From: Candidatus Eremiobacteraceae bacterium
GTDB taxonomy: Bacteria; Vulcanimicrobiota; Vulcanimicrobiia; Eremiobacterales; Eremiobacteraceae
NCBI GenBank assembly: GCA_035295225.1
Contig: DATGJI010000052.1
Coordinates: forward strand, 62,001-126,000
Length of the DNA: 64,000 nucleotides
Reading direction: 5' to 3'
Within the stretch, counting starts at the first letter, position 1; each line of letters starts with the position of its first letter. Of this stretch, positions 34,261 through 42,456 are shown one piece after another. Made by a program: the position numbers and the translations under genes. A model generated the notes under the pieces. The model was not told where the DNA came from. It searched no databases and saw nothing but the letters and a program-made list of their open reading frames with translations.

Positions 34261-37121
34261 TCCGCGTGTCTTCAACTGCTGTAAGGGCGTGGGTTCATCC
34301 GGACCCGCGCCCCGAGGACCGCTATCAACACGGTACGATAACGACGGTGCCATTCCGCAGCCGCCCATTTGGCCAGCGCGCTCTCGTCTGGGATACCGAA
34401 ACCTCGACGGACAGAAAGCAGAAATTGCTCTATGGATTCTTCGCTCTCTACGAAGACGGACAAAAGGTTCTTGACGGGGTTTTCTGCCCAGATGACCTGC
34501 GCCCACAAGATCGACAGATCGTCGAAGAGTTCGCAAAGAAAAACGAAATCGAAATTATGACCTTGACGGAGTTTGTCGAAAAGGTGCTCTACCCGGAATG
34601 TTACCAGCTTGGCTCGCTCTGCGTCGGGTTCAACCTTCCGTTTGATATCTCACGTATCGCCCTCGGTGTAACGACTGGCACCGGGAGAAACCGCAAGCGA
34701 TTCATGTTCACCCTCTCCAACCGGATACGCTGGCCACGTATCGGCATTGAGCCGATCTCTGGGAAAGCCGCGTTCATCCGGTTCGCCTTCAAGAAGTTCC
34801 CCGCAAAATGGGAGCGTCCGATGTTCGCAGGCCGCTTCCTTGACTTGAGTACGCTCGTCACCGCGCTGACCGGTGAGCGACACACATTGCGCTCGGCGGG
34901 CCGACGATTTTGCGCGTCCATAATCAAATCAAAGACAGAGGATCTTGGAAAGGTGACGCCCGACGCACTTCGATACGCGCACATAGACGTCGAAGCGACG
35001 TGGGCACTATATGAACGACTTCGAGACGAATACCTGATGCATCCGTTCGCCTCCCTTGAAAATGAACTCCATCAATCCGAATCCACGCTGCCGATAACGC
35101 GCCTCTACTCGACGGCAAGCGTCAGCAAGAAGTACTTGAGCCTGATGGGCTATCAACCGTTGCTCGAAACGCAGCCCAAGTTCGACCTCAAGTACTTCGG
35201 CTACGCGAGCAGCGCGTATTTCGGTGGACGCGCAGAGGCTCGTGTTCGCCGTGTCGATGTGCCAGTGACGGTCGTAGACTTTACGTCCATGTACCCTACG
35301 GTCTTTCAGCTCCAAAATCTCCAAGCGTTGATCGAAGCAAAGAAACTTCGACCTCGCCAATGCACTCGTAAAGCGCGCGAGTTGCTAAATCGAATTACCA
35401 TCAACCGACTCTTCGACCCAAAGACCTGGCCGCTCTTACGGATGCTCGTGCGAGTCAAGGCCGATGGCGACATTTTGCCGGTGCGCTTTCGCTTGAATTC
35501 CGACCAACCGTATGCGATCAGCGTGACCCACCTTACGAGCCACAAGCTTCGGTGGCATTGTCTTGCCGATGTCGTGCAGGCGAGACTTCTCGGCAACACG
35601 ACACCGGAGATCGTCGAAGCGGTTGAATTCGTTCCCAAGGGGAGGCAGAGTCTGCATCCAGTGCGCTTGCGCGGACAGGCCACGTTGGATCCTGACGATC
35701 AGATATTCAAGACGGTCGTGGAAGAACGCCAAAAGGCAAAGCGCGCAAATCAAGACGGGTCAGATGAAAACCTGGGCAGGCTTGATAAAGCTCTCAAAGA
35801 GTTCGCGGCTGGGGCATCGTACGGAATCAACTTCGAGGTCAATGTCACGCCGTCGCCGGCGGAATCGACGCCCACCGGTGACGTCTACTCGGACGACCAA
35901 TTTCATTCCAAGAATATCAAAGACGAGCGTCCGGGTCGATTTTGCAACCCGATAGTTGCGTCGTTCGTTACCGCTGGATCGCGCCTCATGCTCGCCATGG
36001 CAGAATGTCGGGTCAACGCTGCCGGGGGCTGTTTCGCCTTCTGTGACACCGATAGTCTAGCAATCGTATCGGGTGACGATTGCCCGGTTGACATTCCGTG
36101 CATTTCGCAAAATCAAGTCGGCGAAATCATTCAAGAATTCAACTGTTTGAATCCATACGATCCTCGACTAGTGCCCAATTTGTTGAAAATTGAGCACGAA
36201 AATGTCCGCTGCTGGGTCATCTCTGCCAAGCGATACGTGTTATTCAAGAAATCAAGACATTTCAAGATAATCAAAGCGTCTGAGAGCGGTCTGGGCGGAA
36301 TTATTGGTCGAACCAACAAGGAAAACACAGAGAAGCTGTCTCGCCGCCTCTGGCTGCGCATCTTGATTAGGGAGTGCGGGGAACGCTACGGTTATACGTT
36401 CTCGAAGTGGCGTTCTAAATTAATCAAGTTTGACGGGCCGGTACGCCGCAAGCTACCGCTGTCGCAGACGGAAGTTTATCGGAAATTCAAACAGTTCAAT
36501 AAATCAAGGGCGTACGCCGACCAAATCAAGCCGTTTGGATTTATTCAAACGGTTGTACCCGCAATAGAGGATGGGGATCGGGTTCAACCGATAGCTCCAT
36601 TCGAGCAGAGCGCAGCCAAGTCGAGACGACTTAAATGGATTGATTGCAAGACTGGAGAGCTGGTAACCCTCGACTGGAGCGGTACGGGACTCGCGAACAG
36701 CGTCCCCGTCTCGAGCATGACCGAATTCATCGACCGCTATGCGACACATCCAGAGGCAAAGGCCGCTGGGCCGGACGGATGCCCGTGCCAGGCAAACACG
36801 CGAGGTCTTCTCGGACGCCTTCACTTGGAGGACTTTGAACCAATTCGTATCGGTAAAGAGATCGACCGACTAGATGAGGACAAGGGCGCCTCCCTGGAGT
36901 GCGCGGACCCCGTCAGTTACGAAGATGAAAGCGATCCCGAACTTAACGCGGCAGTCTGCGTTCTTGCGAAGCATCGACAAGGCCGAGTCGCGAAGGCCCT
37001 GGGAATGTCGGAGCGTCGGTGGCGGGATATATTGCAGGGCTACGCGAGACCGCACGAAAAAATCCGGGGCCAGATATTGAGGTTAGCCCCGCTCGTTGCT
37101 GTTGACCCCAGCACGATCTGA
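34257..37121 (+). CDS. polB: Family-B DNA polymerase of the casposon, with proofreading exonuclease
   Basis: This 954-residue protein has a DnaQ-like exonuclease: Exo I LVWDTETSTD (46-48 DTE), Exo II VGFNLPFDIS (Asn126, Asp130) and Exo III YAHID (Tyr240, Asp244). The polymerase has motif A VVDFTSMYPTVF (Asp341), a motif-B-like LKEFAAGASYGINF (Lys514, Tyr522) and motif C FCDTDSLAIV (597-600). Motif B lacks the usual Asn-Ser. A C-terminal HTH-like segment (GRVAKALGMSERRWRDIL) may bind DNA. It probably copies the excised element, the self-synthesising feature of casposons. Start ATG 34257 overlaps the HNH stop; the upstream frame from 34167 is not used. Confidence 0.92.
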   Translation: MIRVSSTAVRAWVHPDPRPEDRYQHGTITTVPFRSRPFGQRALVWDTETSTDRKQKLLYGFFALYEDGQKVLDGVFCPDDLRPQDRQIVEEFAKKNEIEIMTLTEFVEKVLYPECYQLGSLCVGFNLPFDISRIALGVTTGTGRNRKRFMFTLSNRIRWPRIGIEPISGKAAFIRFAFKKFPAKWERPMFAGRFLDLSTLVTALTGERHTLRSAGRRFCASIIKSKTEDLGKVTPDALRYAHIDVEATWALYERLRDEYLMHPFASLENELHQSESTLPITRLYSTASVSKKYLSLMGYQPLLETQPKFDLKYFGYASSAYFGGRAEARVRRVDVPVTVVDFTSMYPTVFQLQNLQALIEAKKLRPRQCTRKARELLNRITINRLFDPKTWPLLRMLVRVKADGDILPVRFRLNSDQPYAISVTHLTSHKLRWHCLADVVQARLLGNTTPEIVEAVEFVPKGRQSLHPVRLRGQATLDPDDQIFKTVVEERQKAKRANQDGSDENLGRLDKALKEFAAGASYGINFEVNVTPSPAESTPTGDVYSDDQFHSKNIKDERPGRFCNPIVASFVTAGSRLMLAMAECRVNAAGGCFAFCDTDSLAIVSGDDCPVDIPCISQNQVGEIIQEFNCLNPYDPRLVPNLLKIEHENVRCWVISAKRYVLFKKSRHFKIIKASESGLGGIIGRTNKENTEKLSRRLWLRILIRECGERYGYTFSKWRSKLIKFDGPVRRKLPLSQTEVYRKFKQFNKSRAYADQIKPFGFIQTVVPAIEDGDRVQPIAPFEQSAAKSRRLKWIDCKTGELVTLDWSGTGLANSVPVSSMTEFIDRYATHPEAKAAGPDGCPCQANTRGLLGRLHLEDFEPIRIGKEIDRLDEDKGASLECADPVSYEDESDPELNAAVCVLAKHRQGRVAKALGMSERRWRDILQGYARPHEKIRGQILRLAPLVAVDPSTI

Positions 37122-37342
37122 ATCGCGGTTGTTTCCCTGTTATCGAATCCGCACTATTGTGTCTTGTCAGGTGGCGATTCGCACCATTTCCGATTCCAGG
37201 TGTCTCGAGCGATAGTTTGCAGGAGGCCGCTGAGCAAGCCTTATCCAGTGTTTGAGGGCAACGACAACTATTTTTACGACACGGTAGGTCCAAAGTTATT
37301 TTGACCGATAAATCACACGCGAGAAATTGGAAGGCATTCAAC

Positions 37343-37594
37343 ATGCTGCTTGAGCGAGTTCGGAAATCTGCCGGTTTAATCATGGCGACACTTATTCTTG
37401 GAGCACTGATCCACGTTGAGGCAACGCAAATTCGCAACTATGACAAGCAACAATTCCAAATTCTGATTCAAAAAGTGAATTCCGTGCAGGTGTCTGCAGA
37501 CGAAGCAGATTCCAACGCGCAAGACGCCGCAAGCGCGGCCAGTAACGCCGAATCTTCGGCCCAAGATGCAGTCGACGCGATCAATTCTAGGTAA
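37343..37594 (+). CDS. Small membrane-anchored coiled protein
   Basis: This 83-residue product from ATG 37343 is preceded by GGAAGG at eight bases. One membrane helix (AGLIMATLILGALIHV) is followed by a polar helical region with Ala/Ser/Asp heptads (SADEADSNAQDAASAASNAE), likely a coiled coil. No family is recognised. A TTG at 37301 is an alternative start. It lies 220 bp after polB; the gap 37122-37342 holds nothing else I can identify. Confidence 0.45.
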   Translation: MLLERVRKSAGLIMATLILGALIHVEATQIRNYDKQQFQILIQKVNSVQVSADEADSNAQDAASAASNAESSAQDAVDAINSR

Positions 37595-37711
37595 CACAGT
37601 ACTTTGGCCCCCCAAATCCTGGCGTAAGCCAACTTTCTATTGTAGATCTTGGGTTGCCAATGCGAAGCTGTACTCTGCGGGATGTCCAGATTCCGATTCG
37701 AGGATGAAAGT

Positions 37712-38710
37712 ATGCACGTCATTTTGCAACCAACCGGCGAGTCCGAAGCAAACGAACACTTCATCGACACAATTGTTAGCCCAGTGGATGTGTCGACTGT
37801 ATTGTCTCTAGTTGCCAACTCGGATGTCAACAAGCTCAAGAGCCGCTTCGGAAATCGCAAGGCCATACCAACCTGGGGAGTCACTCCTGGCAAGAATAGG
37901 GTCAATGCCAACAAATGGGATCGCATTCAACCCGGAGACCTGGCCTTGTTCGCCGCCAATAAGCGATTCTTTGCGTCATCATTCGTTGTCGATAAGGTTC
38001 ATGCACCCAAACTGTCCCAGAGGCTGTGGCGGCATAGCGACGCGGGTGAAACCTGGGAGTATGTTTATTTTCTCGACGAAGTTGCCGCGATGAATCTGTC
38101 ATACGCCGAATTTAACGAACTCGCCGGATACAACCCGAATAACATTGTGAGGGGATTCAATGTTCTTGATGAGACCAAGAGTAGTCGGATCTCCGGGGCA
38201 CTAGAGCTGTCTAGTAGGCTATACCAGCCCGAGACGAGCGCTGACGAGTACCTTGAAGCGGTCTCGAGTCAGTATCAGGATCTCGATGACCTCAACTCGC
38301 CGGCTCTCGTCAAACGACGCAAGGAGCAGCGCTTTCTTCGTCAAGAGCTCTTTGGAACCAAGATTGTATCAACCTGTTGCATGTGCGGGCGAGAGTTTTC
38401 CGTTGATTTTCTTGTCGCAAGTCACATAAAGAAGCGGTCCGAATGTAGCCTCAAAGAACTTAAAGATTTCAAACATATCGTCGCGCCAATGTGCAAGTAT
38501 GGTTGCGATGCTCTCTACGAAGCTGGATACATAATCGTAGACGACAGCGGACTCGTCAGCCAAGGTCGTTGTGACATTAAATCAAGCGGCGTTGAAAGTG
38601 CCACAAAATCCATTCTTAAGATCAAATGTCTTGCTTGGAACCCAAAGACCCAAGGCTATTTCACATGGCACCGCAACCGGTTCAATCTCAAAGAGATGCT
38701 GCAGAGATAG
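37712..38710 (+). CDS. PUA/EVE-like domain fused to HNH nuclease (candidate modification-dependent restriction enzyme)
   Basis: This 332-residue protein has, near residues 50-125, TWGVTPGKNRVNANKWDRI, QPGDLALFAANKRFFASSFV and WEYVYFLDEV, the pattern of PUA/EVE-type base-reading domains. The C-terminal half has an HNH/zinc core: CCMC (222-225), FLVASHI (His238), IVAPMCKYGCDALYEAGYI. This architecture fits type IV restriction enzymes that cut DNA carrying modified cytosine. ATG 37712 is preferred (GAGG eight bases upstream) over 37649. It is in the casposon right arm and reads the same way as polB. It is probably a cargo defence gene. Confidence 0.7.
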   Translation: MHVILQPTGESEANEHFIDTIVSPVDVSTVLSLVANSDVNKLKSRFGNRKAIPTWGVTPGKNRVNANKWDRIQPGDLALFAANKRFFASSFVVDKVHAPKLSQRLWRHSDAGETWEYVYFLDEVAAMNLSYAEFNELAGYNPNNIVRGFNVLDETKSSRISGALELSSRLYQPETSADEYLEAVSSQYQDLDDLNSPALVKRRKEQRFLRQELFGTKIVSTCCMCGREFSVDFLVASHIKKRSECSLKELKDFKHIVAPMCKYGCDALYEAGYIIVDDSGLVSQGRCDIKSSGVESATKSILKIKCLAWNPKTQGYFTWHRNRFNLKEMLQR

Positions 38711-38766
38711 TTGCAGCTGCATATATTGGGTACAAGTCGCGTTCACGGAATTGAGGGCTCGGCACA

Positions 38767-39852
38767 ATGTACTACGACAATCGCCCAAGCCAGCGTGTCT
38801 CGCGCGAGGCTCTGTATGAATTGGTCTGGGCCGAACCACTTGTCGTGATCGCACCCCGATTTGGTATATCCGATGTTGGACTGCGAAAAGCTTGTAAGCG
38901 CGCAAATATTCCGCTCCCGACGGCCGGTTATTGGGCCAAAGTCCGAAACGGTAAGCGCGTGGGTCGCAGACCGCGATTGCCCAAGTCGCTCGCCAACAGG
39001 AATTCCGATATCGTTATCCGATCTTCGATTCGCCGTCCGGCGGAAGTCGAGTTCGAGATCCCCGATGACGTCGGCAGTCTCATTGCTCTTACAAAGTCTC
39101 GAACCGTTCCATGGGAAATACCGCAATCAGTTCGGTCCCACCCGATCGTGGCGGGCTGGAAAGTCCGCGACCAATTCACGCCGGATGCTGTGGAGCGTCG
39201 AAGGCGGCGATTTCTCAGCATCCTGTTTCGCGAAGTCGAGCGGCTTGAGGGCAGCGTTAGCGCAGAAGACAAAACGCATTTCAAAGTTACTCTCGCAGGC
39301 GAAATCATTGAGGTCTTGGTCAAAGAGCCGTATAGGCAGGTTAAGGTTCCGCTGACAGAAGACGACAGACGTTATAGTTGGAATCAGAACCGGGACTGGA
39401 ACATCAAGACAGAATCGTCGGGGTCGCTGATTCTCCAGATCGAAAGCTATGTTCGTTCAACGATTCGACGACGCTGGCACGACAAACCCACATCGCCACT
39501 TGAAAATCAGGTCGATTCAATCATCTTAGGCCTACTTGCGGCGGTCGCGCCTGTGCGGCAAAGGCGTATCGAATGGGAGGAATCTGAGCGGCAGAGGGCT
39601 CGCGAAGAACAAGAGCGATGGGCGCGCGAAGAACGGCAACGAAAAGAACGGGAACAGCTTGAAACCTTACTCGCCGAAGTCAACGCTTGGCACAAGGCAC
39701 AACTCATCCGTTCGTATGTGAGCGCGCGCCTCGATGCCGCAGGAGGATTCGATTCAGCTTCCACGAGTCTTAAGAACTGGGCTGATCGCGCGACGCGAGC
39801 GGCGGATCGACTAGATCCCGCAAGAGGGGATAGCGGCAGCCGAGGGCTTTAA
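38767..39852 (+). CDS. HTH-containing protein of unknown function, common in accessory islands
   Basis: The N-terminus of this 361-residue protein (VSREALYELVWAEPLVVIAP, then FGISDVGLRKACKRANIPLP and TAGYWAKVRNGKRVGR) is a conserved block I know from many uncharacterised island-borne proteins and reads as an HTH. The middle is beta-rich. A long charged helix (QRAREEQERWAREERQRKER) forms a coiled coil near the C-terminus. The function is unknown; DNA binding is inferred. It follows the EVE-HNH gene by 56 bp in the same direction. Confidence 0.6.
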   Translation: MYYDNRPSQRVSREALYELVWAEPLVVIAPRFGISDVGLRKACKRANIPLPTAGYWAKVRNGKRVGRRPRLPKSLANRNSDIVIRSSIRRPAEVEFEIPDDVGSLIALTKSRTVPWEIPQSVRSHPIVAGWKVRDQFTPDAVERRRRRFLSILFREVERLEGSVSAEDKTHFKVTLAGEIIEVLVKEPYRQVKVPLTEDDRRYSWNQNRDWNIKTESSGSLILQIESYVRSTIRRRWHDKPTSPLENQVDSIILGLLAAVAPVRQRRIEWEESERQRAREEQERWAREERQRKEREQLETLLAEVNAWHKAQLIRSYVSARLDAAGGFDSASTSLKNWADRATRAADRLDPARGDSGSRGL

Positions 39853-39973
39853 ACGTCCTGACGCCGCCAGAGGCGCGACAGGCGTCCAAACTACCGACTT
39901 CGAAACCACAACGCCCAGCTTTAGCGGCCGTTTCTGTGGTCGCGAGGTTTGGCATTGAGGGGGTAAGCGCACT

Positions 39974-40291
39974 ATGCGTCGGGTCATAAGTCTTGCGGCG
40001 TTTGCATTTGTCGCCGCACTTGCACTCAGCTACTCACCGTCGAACTCAGTCGCAAATTCTTCGTCGTCAGTCGCGCTGGCTGCGTCGATCCAGGCCGATA
40101 TTCCGATGTTCGCGACGGAGGACGGCGCGCAGAAGCATTGTCCAGCGGATACCGTCGTGTGGCTCAACACAAACAGCGGCATCTACCATCTCAAGGGTGA
40201 GCGATGGTATGGCCGCACGAAGCATGGCGCGTACGTCTGCAAGAAAGAAGCCGACGCGGCGGGGTATCGGGAGACGGAGAACGGACAGTAG
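39974..40291 (+). CDS. Small secreted protein of unknown function
   Basis: This 105-residue protein has a signal peptide (VISLAAFAFVAALALSY). The mature part contains CPADTVVWLNTNSGIYHLKG and RWYGRTKHGAYVCKKEADAA, a compact motif with two Cys found in short exported bacterial proteins, often described as hypothetical. It has a weak resemblance to a nuclease-associated or metal-binding module. It is in the casposon right arm, upstream of a zinc-ribbon membrane protein, in the same direction. Confidence 0.55.
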   Translation: MRRVISLAAFAFVAALALSYSPSNSVANSSSSVALAASIQADIPMFATEDGAQKHCPADTVVWLNTNSGIYHLKGERWYGRTKHGAYVCKKEADAAGYRETENGQ

Positions 40292-40341
40292 GTGTATCGG
40301 CACAAGCGTTTGTCCTGGATTTTTTGGGGATTGAGTATTTC

Positions 40342-40959
40342 ATGCTAGGACGTTGCCCGAGTTGTGGGTCCGATAACACGCAGCGACTTCAAATCATTCA
40401 CGAGGGCGGGCTGAAGTTTCAGAATGCTACCGCCATTTCAGGGGGCGCGGCTGGCGGTGCCTTCGGTGAAGCGGGAGCACTTATTTCCACAACGAGAGGA
40501 ACGCAACAAAGTGTCCTCTCAATGCGTGCGGCACCTCCTGCTCAGAAGCGAGTCGGCTGCGTTGCGTGGACACTCCTAATCATTGAGATGATCATGCTCT
40601 TCACAGGTCAACCTACGGCGATTGTGATCGGACTTATCGCTGGCGGGCTCACAATCGCATATATGGTTAGCCAAACACGGTACAACTCGAAGGAATGGCC
40701 ACCGCTGTTTGAGAGGTGGCAACAAACGTTTATGTGTATGCGGTGTGGAAAACCATATATTCCGTCCGCGAACGCAGCAGACGCGCTTCCGGCCATCGCT
40801 CGACCTGCGAGCGTACCAGCACTTGAGTCCTCCGATGCCCCGGCAGTACTGGAGACGGTTGCTGGCACTGACAAGAGATTTTGTCACCAGTGCGGAGCGC
40901 GGATTGGATCGACCTCACGCTTTTGCGCTTCTTGTGGTGAGCGAGTGGAGTCTTTGTGA
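40342..40959 (+). CDS. Membrane protein with terminal zinc ribbons
   Basis: This 205-residue product from ATG 40342 has three zinc-ribbon pieces: CPSCGSDN at the N-terminus, CMRCGKPY in the middle, and CHQCGARI ... CASCGERV at the C-terminus. Two hydrophobic helices (VGCVAWTLLIIEMIMLF, AIVIGLIAGGLTIAYMV) lie between them. The family is unknown. The longer frame from 40204 overlaps the preceding secreted protein gene and has no family support. Zinc-ribbon membrane proteins are frequent on mobile elements but have no set role. Confidence 0.55.
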   Translation: MLGRCPSCGSDNTQRLQIIHEGGLKFQNATAISGGAAGGAFGEAGALISTTRGTQQSVLSMRAAPPAQKRVGCVAWTLLIIEMIMLFTGQPTAIVIGLIAGGLTIAYMVSQTRYNSKEWPPLFERWQQTFMCMRCGKPYIPSANAADALPAIARPASVPALESSDAPAVLETVAGTDKRFCHQCGARIGSTSRFCASCGERVESL

Positions 40960-40981
40960 GCTTCGTTCCGTTCGCCCAGTG

Positions 40982-42241
40982 TTAGTGGACGGATACACTA
41001 ACGTCAAATCGATTGCCAACAGAGTCTGAAATCTCGATCCGAGCCCTCCCGTGAGCAACGGATGTTATAATGAATTGGTTTGAATTTGTACCTTGGGCAA
41101 CGGTGGCGATTGGCGGGTTGGAGCTCACTGCCGTCCACGCGCCCGAGTAATTGGTCTCGGTAACCGTTGCGGTAACGTTCTGGCCGCCTCCGCTAGCGAT
41201 CCATCCTGTCGGATTGACTGAGATCTGTCTTATTACGTAGACGCCAATAGCTTGTTGAGCATCGGCGAACCACACATTGCCATCAGGACCGGCCATTATA
41301 GAGCCGGGATTGCCACCGAATCCGGCGAGTGGGAAGAAGTAGGATAACTGGCCACTCGTCGTGACACGACCAATTTCATTGGTAAGAAAACCCGGGAACC
41401 AAAGTGCGCCGTCCGGCCCGACCGCTATATAAAATCCGGGTTCGAACGATGTCGGGTAATTCGTTACCACACCGCTTGGGGTCATTTTCCCAACGGTCGT
41501 CGAGGAAGTAAACCAGAGATTCCCGTCCGGTCCCGTGACGATCCCTACCGCGCCAGGCGAAACTGGAAACGAGGTTATCACGCCGGTCGATGGTATTATC
41601 CGGTCGATGGCGCTGCCCACCGTAAACCAGACGTTGCCATCCGGCCCGCTCGTGATGCCAACCGCGTCGCCCGACACAGGGTATTGGGTGACTTTGCCTC
41701 CGGTCGCTATCTTGCCGACAAAACCGTTTCGCGTGTACCAAATGTTATGATCGGGGCCCTCGGTTATTCCATTTTGAAACATGCTTCCGGAAACGACATA
41801 TTGCGTGACGTGCAGCCCATCGATTGTGACTTTGTCCACTGCGTTCTTCGCATAATCGTTCATATAGAATTTTCCGTCGGAACCAACGGCCAAGTCACCA
41901 GGGTTGTAGTGGGGGGGCAAAACGATCGGATACTGCGCACCAAACATCGTGATTCGCACTAGGCTGTGGCCTGTTGACTCGGTGAACCAGACATTTCCAT
42001 CGGGCCCAATCGCAATACCGGAAGGGGTATTGGTCGACGGATAAAGAGTCGGGAAGTAAACCCAGTCGGGCGGATTGCCGTCTTGGATAACGTTCGGGCC
42101 AACAAATCGACCGCCCATTACTTTCTTCGCCGCGCCTACAGGCATGCCGGAAGCGGAGCACGCTTGCAACGATAGTCCGGAGACTACTGTTAGCGGTATC
42201 AAAAACGCACCTGAGATTAATTTGTTCATCAAGGCGGTCAT
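40982..42241 (-). CDS. Streptogramin-lyase-like propeller lipoprotein carried by the casposon
   Basis: This 419-residue exported protein has lipobox LSLQACSA. It has at least six blades of the type GPDGNVWFTE, SDGKFYMND, GPDHNIWYTR, GPDGNVWFTV, GPDGNLWFTS, GPDGALWFPG and GPDGNVWFAD, followed by an Ig-like C-terminal domain (ATVTETNYSGAWTAVSSNPP). It matches the host lipoproteins at 1-543 and 47298-48455 in architecture, so this cargo is of a family already in this chromosome. Whether it hydrolyses a lactone is not shown. It reads opposite to its casposon neighbours. The 215-bp gap 42242-42456 probably holds divergent promoters. Confidence 0.75.
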   Translation of the reverse strand: MTALMNKLISGAFLIPLTVVSGLSLQACSASGMPVGAAKKVMGGRFVGPNVIQDGNPPDWVYFPTLYPSTNTPSGIAIGPDGNVWFTESTGHSLVRITMFGAQYPIVLPPHYNPGDLAVGSDGKFYMNDYAKNAVDKVTIDGLHVTQYVVSGSMFQNGITEGPDHNIWYTRNGFVGKIATGGKVTQYPVSGDAVGITSGPDGNVWFTVGSAIDRIIPSTGVITSFPVSPGAVGIVTGPDGNLWFTSSTTVGKMTPSGVVTNYPTSFEPGFYIAVGPDGALWFPGFLTNEIGRVTTSGQLSYFFPLAGFGGNPGSIMAGPDGNVWFADAQQAIGVYVIRQISVNPTGWIASGGGQNVTATVTETNYSGAWTAVSSNPPIATVAQGTNSNQFIITSVAHGRARIEISDSVGNRFDVSVSVH

Positions 42242-42456
42242 AACTCTCGATCTCCCGGTCAGCAGGTGAACGCAACCTTAGGTTCGGTTTAATCAAAAGG
42301 ACAATTTGCCACGTAGATCACGCCGCAAGCCGATGAGAACTAATCTAACGCTTCAGTGAATACCTGCGAATCGCGAGGAGGTCAGCCACGACCATGAGGT
42401 AATACAGTTGCTCACAAACCACGGAGTCACTCATTGCGGTCCAATGGGGGGACGAG

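Noticed and set aside
40204-40341. N-terminal extension of the zinc-ribbon protein
   Set aside because: It overlaps the end of the secreted protein gene, and the zinc-ribbon begins right after ATG 40342.
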